Shown here piece by piece: positions 1 to 8,203 of a DNA stretch of 60,730 bases (the first letter of the stretch is position 1; each line of letters starts with the position of its first letter). This DNA is from Alphaproteobacteria bacterium (lineage in GTDB: Bacteria; Pseudomonadota; Alphaproteobacteria; UBA8366; Aestuariispiraceae). Position numbers and translations under genes: made by a program. Location: contig SPJV01000212.1 of assembly GCA_006844765.1 (NCBI GenBank), positions 1 through 60,730 of the forward strand. Direction: 5' to 3'. Under the pieces are notes generated by a model that saw only the letters and a program-made list of their open reading frames with translations, did not search any database and was not told the DNA's origin.

Positions 1-1
1 A

Positions 2-466
2 GAAGGCATGGTGCAGGAATTCGCCCGCATCGGTATTTCTGGGGACCGGTTGATACTTGCGGGTCAATCAGCGGGGGCGTGGGCGTCACTTCTGGTCGCG
101 CGCCGGGGGCAGGTAAAGATCGCTGGTGTCTTGGGCACTGCACCGGCCTTTGCGGGTCACCATAAAGTACGCCTGCCCATCTGGCAGGAAGAACGCGCCC
201 GGCAGATCACCTACCTCTCAGAAGCACCACATATCAATGCGTTGCTCTTCCAATTCGAGGGCGACCGCCTTGAACCACCGGAACACACAAAGTTCTTGAA
301 CCACATTCCCGGTATCGACCGCGTGATCCTTAAAGGCGGCGATGCCATAGGCGGTATTCCCTGCGACAACGCCTACCCCCATGCCACTGCCTTCAAAGAT
401 TGTTTCCGCAAAACACAGCGAGAGCGGATTTTGACGGCGATTGAGGCGTGGTTACCGACGAAATAA
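2..466 (+). CDS. alpha/beta hydrolase (5' partial)
   Basis: This is the C-terminal part of a serine hydrolase of the alpha/beta fold. The reading frame is open to the window edge, so the true start lies upstream and the ATG at position 8 is probably internal. The nucleophile elbow GQSAGA (G-x-S-x-G) and a late YPHAT segment that could hold the catalytic histidine are visible. The motif context resembles the dienelactone-hydrolase/esterase superfamily, but substrate cannot be inferred. It converges on ureG with only a few bases between them, so it is not part of the urease operon. Confidence 0.7.
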   Translation, partial: EGMVQEFARIGISGDRLILAGQSAGAWASLLVARRGQVKIAGVLGTAPAFAGHHKVRLPIWQEERARQITYLSEAPHINALLFQFEGDRLEPPEHTKFLNHIPGIDRVILKGGDAIGGIPCDNAYPHATAFKDCFRKTQRERILTAIEAWLPTK

Positions 467-473
467 AGAGGCC

Positions 474-1088
474 TCAATCCAATCCACCGGTTGTGACGAT
501 AAAATCGATGATTTCGTCGCGACCGGTTTCCTGCTTCATGTTGGTGAAGAGGAAAGGGCGGTCACCGCGCATACGTTTTGCGTCTCGGTCCATCACATCC
601 AGGTCCGCACCAACCAGCGGAGCAAGGTCGATCTTATTGATGACCAGCAGATCTGATCGCGTGATGCCCGGGCCGCCCTTGCGCGGAATTTTCTCACCGG
701 CAGAGACATCAATGACATAGATCGTGATATCGGCCAGTTCGGGGGAGAAGGTGGCCGCCAGATTGTCTCCCCCCGATTCAATCAGGATCAGATCCATTTC
801 AGGAAAACTTTCCCGCATGGTGTCGATGGCGGCGAGATTGATAGATGCATCTTCGCGAATGGCGGTGTGCGGGCACCCGCCGGTTTCAACCCCCATGATC
901 CGCTCCGCAGGCAGCGCGCCGGTCCGGGTCAGGATCGCGGCGTCTTCCTTTGTGTAGATGTCATTGGTAATGGCGCAGAGATCATAGCGTCCAAACAGAG
1001 CGCGGGAGAGGACTTCCATCAGTGCCGTCTTTCCCGACCCAACAGGGCCGCCGATCCCGACACGCAGGGGACCATTTGCTTTCGTCAT
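474..1088 (-). CDS. ureG: urease accessory GTPase UreG
   Basis: SIMIBI-class GTPase of 204 residues that powers nickel delivery to apo-urease together with UreD, UreF and UreE. The P-loop GGPVGSGKT is near residue 12. The nickel-binding Cys-Pro-His motif is present in ETGGCPHTAIREDAS, and the guanine-specificity motif NKID follows later. Length is normal for the family. Its ATG overlaps the ureF stop, so the two are translationally coupled. It is the last gene of the urt-ure unit. Confidence 0.97.
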   Translation of the reverse strand: MTKANGPLRVGIGGPVGSGKTALMEVLSRALFGRYDLCAITNDIYTKEDAAILTRTGALPAERIMGVETGGCPHTAIREDASINLAAIDTMRESFPEMDLILIESGGDNLAATFSPELADITIYVIDVSAGEKIPRKGGPGITRSDLLVINKIDLAPLVGADLDVMDRDAKRMRGDRPFLFTNMKQETGRDEIIDFIVTTGGLD

Positions 1089-1735
1089 GATCTGAATAAC
1101 CTCGTATACTGTGTTTCATGTTTCATGGAGGCGATATCGCTGAACGGCGCGAAGCTCCAAAGATCGTCTTCTCCCGCTGATGCCGCCCATTCAGCGCGGG
1201 CTGCAATCACCTCTTCCAGCGCTGCCAGACTGCGAACGCCATCGGTCTGACCCAGCGGGACAAGCCGCAATCCGGCTGAGACGAGATTGGCACAGAAGGC
1301 ATGCAGATAGGCATTCAACGCGGTCTCGCGTGGGATCCCGGCCTGGGCTGTAACAGCGCCGACAGCAACGGGATAGGGCAGGGCCGTGAAACCTTCCGGC
1401 ACCAGCTCCGGCCAACCCGAGTTGACCGCGCGGAGGAATGCCTGTCCTTGTGCATCCGCTTCCAGCAGCCGTTCTTCCGTCGGACAAAGGGCGCGTGCTA
1501 AATCACCGAGCTCGGTTAAGTCTGAAGAGCGCATTGCCAGCGAACACAGCACCGCATCACTGCGCCCGGTCCCGTAGGTCAGCAGGTCGGAAACCCAGCG
1601 TGTCAGGCTTTCCTGATCGCGGATCTCTCCTTCCTCAACTGCCCATTCCAGGCCATGGGAATAACTGAAGGCACCGACCGGGAAGCTCGGGGACATCCAG
1701 CTTAAGAGCTGCAGCAACACCCGCGCGTCAGTCAT
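1085..1735 (-). CDS. ureF: urease accessory protein UreF
   Basis: UreF, 216 residues from the chosen start; it is the GTPase-regulating scaffold of the UreDFG complex in urease maturation. The typical N-terminal segment LLSWMSPSFPVGAFSYSHG and the C-terminal LVPLGQTDG are recognisable. The ATG at 1735 begins MTDARVLLQL, matches the usual family start and overlaps the ureE stop by a few bases. The frame is open further upstream, but that stretch is antisense to nothing useful and only mirrors the His-rich tail of ureE in another frame. Confidence 0.95.
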   Translation of the reverse strand: MTDARVLLQLLSWMSPSFPVGAFSYSHGLEWAVEEGEIRDQESLTRWVSDLLTYGTGRSDAVLCSLAMRSSDLTELGDLARALCPTEERLLEADAQGQAFLRAVNSGWPELVPEGFTALPYPVAVGAVTAQAGIPRETALNAYLHAFCANLVSAGLRLVPLGQTDGVRSLAALEEVIAARAEWAASAGEDDLWSFAPFSDIASMKHETQYTRLFRS

Positions 1736-2237
1736 GATGACTGTGTTCCGGTCCGTGGTCGTGATTGGGTCCGTCATCATGACTGTGATGGTGGCTGTGT
1801 ACCCGTCCCTGACCATAGGCCCCCCCTTCCGGCTGGAAGGCGCGTGTCACGCATTCTGTTTCGGCAACCAGCCCGGCCAGCATACCCTCGATGACATGGT
1901 CATAACGGATGTAGAGCCGATCTGCCGTAATCTCGGTCGGCAGATGTCGGTTCCCGAGATGCCAGGCAATTCGGGTCATCGCGAATTGATCTGCGGCCCG
2001 GATCGCTAACAGGGCTTCCGGCGCCGCCTCAACAGCGACGATGCGACCGTCTTCAAGCTTTAAGCCATCACCGGCAGCCAGGGCGACCGGGCGCGGAAGA
2101 TCCAGCAAGAACTTCAATCCACCCTTGCCCGTCATCACTATTCGGCGTCGGTGTCTGGAATCATAGTCCAGGCTGACATGATCAGCCGGTTCGGCCGACC
2201 AATCGCCCTTTGAAACCACTGTTTTGGCGTGCAGCAT
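1728..2237 (-). CDS. ureE: urease accessory nickel chaperone UreE
   Basis: UreE, 169 residues, binds Ni(II) and hands it to UreG. The N-terminal peptide-binding domain and the C-terminal metal-binding domain (YHLGNRHLP-like sequence, here WHLGNRHLPTEI) are present. The C-terminus carries a long His/Asp-rich tail of about 25 residues (SHHHSHDDGP and following), typical of high-capacity UreE variants. It lies between ureC and ureF with a 15-bp gap and an overlap respectively. Confidence 0.95.
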   Translation of the reverse strand: MLHAKTVVSKGDWSAEPADHVSLDYDSRHRRRIVMTGKGGLKFLLDLPRPVALAAGDGLKLEDGRIVAVEAAPEALLAIRAADQFAMTRIAWHLGNRHLPTEITADRLYIRYDHVIEGMLAGLVAETECVTRAFQPEGGAYGQGRVHSHHHSHDDGPNHDHGPEHSHHD

Positions 2238-2252
2238 TACTGTCTCGCCTGC

Positions 2253-3965
2253 TTAAAACAGGAAGTAGCGTTGTGCCATGGGCAGGACCTCTGCCGGCTC
2301 GCAGGTCAGCAGCTCCCCATCAGCGCGCACTTCATAGGTTTCGGGATCGACATCGATGGCAGGTGTTGCGCTGTTATGGATCATTGATGCCTTCGAGATA
2401 CCGCCGCGCGTGTTCTGCACGGGAAGGAGTGTTTTGGATGTGCCGAGCTTCTCCGCCAACCCATCGGCAATTGCGGCGGCAGATACGAAGGTTGCCCCCG
2501 TGGCGCCAACAGCGCCGCCAAAGGCGCCGAACATCGGGCGGTAGTGAACCGGTTGCGGTGTTGGGATGGAGGCGTTGGGATCTCCCATCGGTGCTGCTGT
2601 AATCATCCCGCCGACCAGAACCATATCCGGTTTTACACCGAAGAAAGCCGGTGCCCATAAGACCAGATCCGCGCGTTTGCCGGTCTCAATTGAGCCGATC
2701 TCCGCCGACATTCCTTGGGCGATTGCCGGGTTGATCGTGTATTTGGCGATATACCGCTTCACCCGCGTGTTGTCGTTATCGCCGGTTTCCTCCGGCAAGC
2801 GTCCGCGCTGCCGACGCATCTTATCGGCGGTTTGCCAGGTTCGGATCAGGACTTCCCCCACCCGCCCCATGGCCTGACTGTCAGAGGCGATGATAGAGAA
2901 CGCCCCCATGTCATGCAGAATATCCTCTGCTGCGATGGTTTCTTTTCGGATACGGGACTCCGCGAACGCCACATCTTCCGGAATACTGGGGTCGAGATGG
3001 TGGCAGACCATCAGCATGTCGAGATGTTCTTCCAATGTGTTGACCGTATAGGGCCGCGTCGGATTGGTGGAAGACGGGATAACGTTGCTTTCCCCGCAGA
3101 CCTTGATGATATCCGGCGCATGACCGCCACCGGCGCCTTCGGTGTGAAAAGCGTGGATGGTGCGCCCCTTGAAGGATGCAACGGTATTTTCGACAAAGCC
3201 GCTCTCATTCAAGGTATCGGTGTGGATCATAACCTGGATATCGGTTTCATCCGCGACACTGAGGCAGCAATCGATGGCGCCGGGTGTTGTGCCCCAATCC
3301 TCATGCAGCTTCATCGCGCAGGCGCCGCCCAGAACTTGCTCCATCAGTGCTTCGGGTCGGGAGGCATTGCCTTTGCCCGAAAAGGCGAGATTGACCGGGA
3401 ACTGATCCGCAGCCTGGATCATCCGCCCAAGATGCCAGGGACCCGGTGTACAGGTTGTTGCATTCGTCCCCGTCGCTGGGCCGGTGCCGCCGCCCAACAT
3501 GGTGGTGACGCCCGACATCAGCGCGTCGTCGATCTGCTGCGGGCAGATCATGTGGATATGGCAGTCAAATCCGCCAGCGGTCAGGATTTTTCCTTCACCG
3601 GCAATGGCTTCGGTGCCTGGGCCGACGATGATATCAACATCCGGTTGGGTATCGGGGTTGCCGGCCTTTCCAATGGCTGCGATCCGCCCGTCCTTCAGCC
3701 CGACATCGGCTTTCACTATCCCCCAGTGATCAATGATCAGCGCGTTCGTGATAACAGTGTCGACAGCGCCTTCCGCGCGGGTTGTTTGGGCCTGGCCCAT
3801 GCCATCGCGCAGGACCTTGCCGCCGCCGAACTTGACCTCTTCGCCATAGGTGGTGAAATCCTTCTCCACTTCGATGACCAGCTCGGTATCGGCAAGGCGC
3901 AAACGGTCGCCCACAGTGGGACCATACATATCGGCATAGGCAGCGTGGCTGATTTTTGTCGGCAT
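2253..3965 (-). CDS. ureC: urease subunit alpha (catalytic)
   Basis: Catalytic subunit of nickel urease, 570 residues, normal length, hydrolysing urea to ammonia and carbamate in the cytoplasm. Metal-ligand motif HIHMICPQQ, the carbamylated-lysine segment CAMKLHEDWG, the HAFHTEGAGGGHAPD segment and the mobile-flap sequence MVCHHLDPSIPED are all visible. A good ribosome-binding site (AAGGAAGGGA) precedes the ATG. A 501-codon open frame lies antisense to this gene, a known side effect of GC-rich codon bias. Confidence 0.98.
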   Translation of the reverse strand: MPTKISHAAYADMYGPTVGDRLRLADTELVIEVEKDFTTYGEEVKFGGGKVLRDGMGQAQTTRAEGAVDTVITNALIIDHWGIVKADVGLKDGRIAAIGKAGNPDTQPDVDIIVGPGTEAIAGEGKILTAGGFDCHIHMICPQQIDDALMSGVTTMLGGGTGPATGTNATTCTPGPWHLGRMIQAADQFPVNLAFSGKGNASRPEALMEQVLGGACAMKLHEDWGTTPGAIDCCLSVADETDIQVMIHTDTLNESGFVENTVASFKGRTIHAFHTEGAGGGHAPDIIKVCGESNVIPSSTNPTRPYTVNTLEEHLDMLMVCHHLDPSIPEDVAFAESRIRKETIAAEDILHDMGAFSIIASDSQAMGRVGEVLIRTWQTADKMRRQRGRLPEETGDNDNTRVKRYIAKYTINPAIAQGMSAEIGSIETGKRADLVLWAPAFFGVKPDMVLVGGMITAAPMGDPNASIPTPQPVHYRPMFGAFGGAVGATGATFVSAAAIADGLAEKLGTSKTLLPVQNTRGGISKASMIHNSATPAIDVDPETYEVRADGELLTCEPAEVLPMAQRYFLF

Positions 3966-3980
3966 TTTCGTGTCCCTTCC

Positions 3981-4298
3981 TTAGCGACCGCTGTCCAGCG
4001 CGCCCATAATTTTCTGGTTGAAACCAAAAACGGCGCGCCCCCCGGCATAGGGTACCAGGGTGACTTCCCGCGTTTGGCCCGGCTCGAAGCGGACGGCGGT
4101 GCCGGAGGCGATGTCCAGCCTGTATCCTCGTGCAGCCTCACGGTCGAAGGACAGGCCCGAATTGGTTTCGTAGAAATGGTAGTGCGACCCAACCTGGACA
4201 GGGCGGTCCCCTGTATTTGACACCGCCAGGGTGATTGCATCGCGCCCTTGGTTGAGTTCAATCTCGCCGTCGGCAGGGAAAAGCTCTCCCGGGATCAT
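3981..4298 (-). CDS. ureB: urease subunit beta
   Basis: Urease beta subunit, 105 residues, with the family start IPGELFPADGEIELN and the central NTGDRPVQVGSHYHF segment. It is a separate polypeptide, as is usual in alphaproteobacteria, rather than fused to gamma. The Shine-Dalgarno AAGGAG stands a suitable distance before the ATG. It lies between ureA and ureC. Confidence 0.97.
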   Translation of the reverse strand: MIPGELFPADGEIELNQGRDAITLAVSNTGDRPVQVGSHYHFYETNSGLSFDREAARGYRLDIASGTAVRFEPGQTREVTLVPYAGGRAVFGFNQKIMGALDSGR

Positions 4299-4337
4299 GG
4301 CTGATATCTCCTTAACTAAGCTGTGCCTGGGGGCGGT

Positions 4338-4640
4338 TCAGCGGATGGGTTCATGGACGGTGACGAGCTTCGTGCCGTCGGGAAATGTCGCCTCGACCTG
4401 GACGTCGTGGATCATTTCGGCAATGCCTTCCATCACCTGGTCGCGGCTGATTACGGTGGCGCCGGCAGCCATCAGGTCGGCGACGCTGCGGCCATCCCTG
4501 GCGCCTTCAACCACAAAATCGCTGATCAGTGCGACGGCTTCCGGATGGTTCAGCTTCACCCCGCGTTCCAGGCGTCGGCGGGCGACCATCGCCGCCATGG
4601 ATATCAGCAGTTTGTCTTTTTCTCGCGGTGTCAGGTTCAT
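4338..4640 (-). CDS. ureA: urease subunit gamma
   Basis: Urease gamma subunit, 100 residues, beginning MNLTPREKDKLLISMAAMVA and containing the conserved GVKLNHPEAVALISDF region. It is the normal family length. A GGGAGAAAG ribosome-binding site precedes the ATG. The gene follows ureD by about 20 bp. Confidence 0.97.
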   Translation of the reverse strand: MNLTPREKDKLLISMAAMVARRRLERGVKLNHPEAVALISDFVVEGARDGRSVADLMAAGATVISRDQVMEGIAEMIHDVQVEATFPDGTKLVTVHEPIR

Positions 4641-4660
4641 CGTCCGCTTTCTCCCTTACA

Positions 4661-5518
4661 TCAACACATCCAAGGCCGGGGCAGAGCCAGCCCATCACTC
4701 AAGAACTCATAGCATTCGCCAATCCAATGGCGCAGACCCCGGCTGTCATCGGCGACGGCGCGCGCGACCAGGACGTCCATTCGCTTACTGCAGCCCCAGG
4801 TAACGTCTTCTCGGTTCGAAACGTTTTCCCGCAGATCTTCACAGGCGGTTTTGGATTCGGCCTTTTCCCCAATGGCGATAAGGGTTGCGGAACAGGTTGC
4901 GCCCCGACCCACGATGCGGCTGGAAAGAGCGGCCTGCAGATCGCCGACTGCCCCAGCTTCATCCGCAAAGACGAGTTTTCCGTCCCGCCGAACGCGCCAG
5001 GATTCCCGATAGCTGCCATTGCGCACGGTCTCTCCCATCGCGGCGCGCCCGAAGATCGTCGCCTCCAGCGCGACCAAACTGGCGTCTGATGCCAGATCAA
5101 TATTAAGCTTTCGGGAAAGCGCGCTGCCTTCGAAAATAAGTGTTTCCTGGGGTAGCCAATGAAGGCACCCTTCGGCGCCCACCGACAATGTCGTCGAAAT
5201 TCTGGCGTCGCCATCGCGCTTCCGATAGGCGCGTTCACAGGCCTGTCCGGTGACCCGAAGAAAACCACCGGGATCTGTCGCAAAGGCCAAGTCCAGCCTG
5301 TCGCCTCCGGTCACCCCGCCGGCCGTATTGATGAACACGGCCTCCAGCCCTGTATGATCGTAGACTTTCGGGAATCGCAGCTTTGCGCAGCCCGATTGAT
5401 ACAGGTCTGATATATGCGTGCGCCCATCACGCAGCATACCACGCAGCCGCGCCTCTCCTTTGGCACGCTGCAGCGAAATGAACGCCGGCGGATCACACTG
5501 TAAGGTGTTGTCTAACAT
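4661..5518 (-). CDS. ureD: urease accessory protein UreD
   Basis: UreD (UreH), about 285 residues, the chaperone that binds apo-urease and recruits UreFG. The conserved block INTAGGVTGGDRL and the preceding LYQSGCAKLRFP are visible. The ATG at 5518 is preferred. A GTG nine codons upstream (5545) also fits but lengthens the overlap with urtE from 26 to 53 bp. Overlap with urtE places urea uptake and hydrolysis in one transcription unit. Confidence 0.93.
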   Translation of the reverse strand: MLDNTLQCDPPAFISLQRAKGEARLRGMLRDGRTHISDLYQSGCAKLRFPKVYDHTGLEAVFINTAGGVTGGDRLDLAFATDPGGFLRVTGQACERAYRKRDGDARISTTLSVGAEGCLHWLPQETLIFEGSALSRKLNIDLASDASLVALEATIFGRAAMGETVRNGSYRESWRVRRDGKLVFADEAGAVGDLQAALSSRIVGRGATCSATLIAIGEKAESKTACEDLRENVSNREDVTWGCSKRMDVLVARAVADDSRGLRHWIGECYEFLSDGLALPRPWMC

Positions 5519-6203
5519 CCGATTCCAGAAGTTTTTTACGATCACCGGATGCTACCACTTCACCCCGGTCGAGCACGATAAACTTATCCGCCAATTCCTG
5601 TGCGAAGTCGAAATATTGCTCAACCAGGACAATGGCCATCGTGCCTTTGTCGCGCAGATATTGGATGGCCCTCCCGATATCTTTGATGATGGAGGGCTGA
5701 ATCCCCTCCGTCGGTTCGTCCAAAACCAGAAGGCTTGGCTGCATCACCATGGCGCGGCCGATGGCGAGTTGCTGTTGCTGGCCGCCCGAAAGATCACCGC
5801 CGCGGCGATGCATCATGTCGCCGAGGACAGGGAACAACTCAAACACGTCATCCGGCACGCTACGCTTTCCGGATGGCAGGACAGCATAGCCGGTCTCCAA
5901 ATTCTCCCGCACGGTCAACAAGGGAAATATTTCCCGTCCCTGAGGGACATAGGCGATGCCGCGGGATGCCCGGTCATGGGGTTTCATGCCATCAAGCGCT
6001 TTGCCTTCCAAGGAGATGGAGCCCCCGGCGATGGCTTGGTGTCCGGTGATGGCTCGCAGCAGGCTGGTTTTCCCGACACCATTGCGGCCCAGAATACAGG
6101 TCACTTCCCCCCGCGTGGCCTGCAGGGTGACCCCGCGCAAGGCTTGGGCGGCTCCGTAAAAGAGATCGATCTCTTTGACGCTCAACATGGCTGTATCACT
6201 CAT
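5493..6203 (-). CDS. urtE: urea ABC transporter ATPase UrtE
   Basis: Second ATPase of the urea branched-chain-type ABC importer, 236 residues. Walker A GRNGVGKT, signature LSGGQQQQLAIGRA and Walker B LLVLDEP are present, followed by EGIQPSIIKDI, which is typical of UrtE rather than LivF. A GGGGG ribosome-binding site precedes the ATG. Confidence 0.95.
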   Translation of the reverse strand: MSDTAMLSVKEIDLFYGAAQALRGVTLQATRGEVTCILGRNGVGKTSLLRAITGHQAIAGGSISLEGKALDGMKPHDRASRGIAYVPQGREIFPLLTVRENLETGYAVLPSGKRSVPDDVFELFPVLGDMMHRRGGDLSGGQQQQLAIGRAMVMQPSLLVLDEPTEGIQPSIIKDIGRAIQYLRDKGTMAIVLVEQYFDFAQELADKFIVLDRGEVVASGDRKKLLESDVRQHLTV

Positions 6204-6215
6204 AATTCATTCCCC

Positions 6216-7031
6216 CTAACGCCCCAGATAGACTTCGACGACGCGGGGATTGGCGCTGACCTGATCCAGAGTGCCTTCGGCAAGAACGCTGCCTTCATGC
6301 AGAACCGTGACCCGGACATCCAAGGCGCGGATAAAGTCCATATCATGCTCGACGACGATCACGGACCGTGTCTTGGCGATGTCCTTCAGAAGGACAGCTG
6401 TCTCTTCAGTTTCAGCATCGGTCATCCCAGCCGCCGGTTCATCGATCAGCAATAGCTGCGGATCCTGGGCGAGCAACATGCCGATTTCCAGCCACTGTTT
6501 CTGCCCGTGCGATAGTGAGCCTGCCGGTCGGCTGCCAAGATCGGATAGGCGGGTGGTCTCCAGGATTTCCTGAATTCGGGCCCGTTCCGTTTGGCGCTCC
6601 AGGCCGAAGAGCACCGGGAACACGCGCCTGTCCTGCTTCAAGGCCAGAAAGATATTGTCCCACACAGTGTGGCTTTCGAAGACGGTGGGCTTCTGGAATT
6701 TGCGCCCGATACCAAGATTGGCGATTGTTGCCTCGTCCTTCGAGGTCAAATCAACGCGTCCGTCATAAATGACATCGCCAGTGTCGGGACGGGTTTTGCC
6801 GGTGATCACATCCATCATGGTTGTCTTGCCGGCGCCATTCGGCCCGATAATCGAGCGCATCTCACCCGGTTTTATGATCATCGACAGGTCATTGAGCGCC
6901 TTGAAGCCGTCAAAACTGACTGAAACACCATCCAGATAGAGTAACGAACCGGACGCCAGTGTTGGTACATCCGATGGCGACCCGGACAGGGCAGCGATTC
7001 CCAAGGGCTTAATCATGGCACGTAGCCTCAT
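6216..7031 (-). CDS. urtD: urea ABC transporter ATPase UrtD
   Basis: First ATPase of the urea importer, about 271 residues from the chosen start. Walker A GPNGAGKTT, the QKPTVFESHTVWDNI segment typical of UrtD, signature LSHGQKQWLEIG and Walker B LLLIDEP are visible. The ATG at 7031 overlaps the urtC stop in an ATGA junction and is preferred. An in-frame start 15 codons upstream would lie inside urtC. Confidence 0.95.
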   Translation of the reverse strand: MRLRAMIKPLGIAALSGSPSDVPTLASGSLLYLDGVSVSFDGFKALNDLSMIIKPGEMRSIIGPNGAGKTTMMDVITGKTRPDTGDVIYDGRVDLTSKDEATIANLGIGRKFQKPTVFESHTVWDNIFLALKQDRRVFPVLFGLERQTERARIQEILETTRLSDLGSRPAGSLSHGQKQWLEIGMLLAQDPQLLLIDEPAAGMTDAETEETAVLLKDIAKTRSVIVVEHDMDFIRALDVRVTVLHEGSVLAEGTLDQVSANPRVVEVYLGR

Positions 7032-8203
7032 GATCCGCTCTCCCCTTTCCGTACCGGCAGGATGGACGATAGCCATGCCGGCAGAACTGTCGCTGACCCT
7101 GCATCCGGATTCCGCGTTATGAGCCCCGCAGCACCCCGGGGAAGGAACAAGGTTGTCAGAATGAACAACGCACCCAGGAAGAACAGCCAGATTTCGGGGA
7201 ACGCGACGGTGAAATAACTCTTCGCCGCATTGACGGCCAGGGCCCCGAATATGGCTCCGAAAAGATATCCTCGGCCACCAAGGGCAACCCAGATCACAAT
7301 CTCAATGGAGTTGATCGGCGAAAACTCACCCGGATTGATGATGCCGACTTGTGGCACATAGAGGGCACCTGCGACGCCTGCCAGGATCGCTGATAGGGTG
7401 AAAACGAACAGCTTGAAGTTCTCTACCCTGTAGCCGAGAAAACGGCTGCGGCTTTCAGCATCCCGGATGGTCACCAACACTTTGCCCAATCTGGACGAGG
7501 TGACCAGCAGGCAGAGAACGTAACCGATGGCGAGGGCCAGAGCTGAGGCGATGAACAGGCCACGCCGCATCGCATCGGACCGCAAATCCAACCCGAGTAA
7601 ATCCCGGAAATCCGTCAGCCCATTATTGCCACCGAAGCCCATGTCGTTGCGGAAGAAGGCCAATAGCAAGGCATAGGTCATCGCTTGTGTGATAATTGAC
7701 AAATAGACCCCAGTCACCCGCGAGCGGAAGGCAAACCACCCAAATGCAAAGGCAAGAATGCCGGGTACCAATGCCACCATGACCATTGCGAAAAGGAAGT
7801 TATCGAAGCCATACCAATACCAGGGCAAGACATCCCAATTCAGAAACACCATGAAATCCGGCAAAACCGGATGACCATAGACGCCTCGATCCCCGATTTG
7901 TCGCATCAAATGCATGCCCATCGCGTAGCCACCAAGCGCAAAGAAAGCGCCATGACCCAGGCTCAAAATCCCGCAATATCCCCAAACGAGATCGACGGAT
8001 AAGGCCAGCAATGCGTAGCAGAGATACTTACCCACCAGCCCGACCATGAAGGTTGGCATGTGAAATAGATTACTCTCCGGCAGAAGGTTCAGGACCGGCA
8101 CCAGAAATGCCGCGCCTAGGACCAGGGTCAGGACGGTGACTGGCGCACGACCGGATAGGCTGCGTAGAATGAATGAAGGAAAGCGTGTCGGACTGCTCAT
8201 CAA
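7028..8203 (-). CDS. urtC: urea ABC transporter permease UrtC
   Basis: Integral-membrane permease, 391 residues with about ten hydrophobic segments, of the LivM type. The sequence DLVWGYCGILSLGHGAFFALGGYAMGMHLM and the mention of an aromatic-rich loop (WDVLPWYWYGF) are typical of UrtC. It abuts urtB directly, with no intergenic space. Confidence 0.94.
   Translation of the reverse strand: MMSSPTRFPSFILRSLSGRAPVTVLTLVLGAAFLVPVLNLLPESNLFHMPTFMVGLVGKYLCYALLALSVDLVWGYCGILSLGHGAFFALGGYAMGMHLMRQIGDRGVYGHPVLPDFMVFLNWDVLPWYWYGFDNFLFAMVMVALVPGILAFAFGWFAFRSRVTGVYLSIITQAMTYALLLAFFRNDMGFGGNNGLTDFRDLLGLDLRSDAMRRGLFIASALALAIGYVLCLLVTSSRLGKVLVTIRDAESRSRFLGYRVENFKLFVFTLSAILAGVAGALYVPQVGIINPGEFSPINSIEIVIWVALGGRGYLFGAIFGALAVNAAKSYFTVAFPEIWLFFLGALFILTTLFLPRGAAGLITRNPDAGSATVLPAWLSSILPVRKGESGS

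Noticed and set aside
2715..4220. 501-codon open frame antisense to ureC and ureB
   Set aside because: Composition artefact of GC-rich codon use; no ribosome-binding site and no recognisable protein motif, while ureC and ureB are certain.
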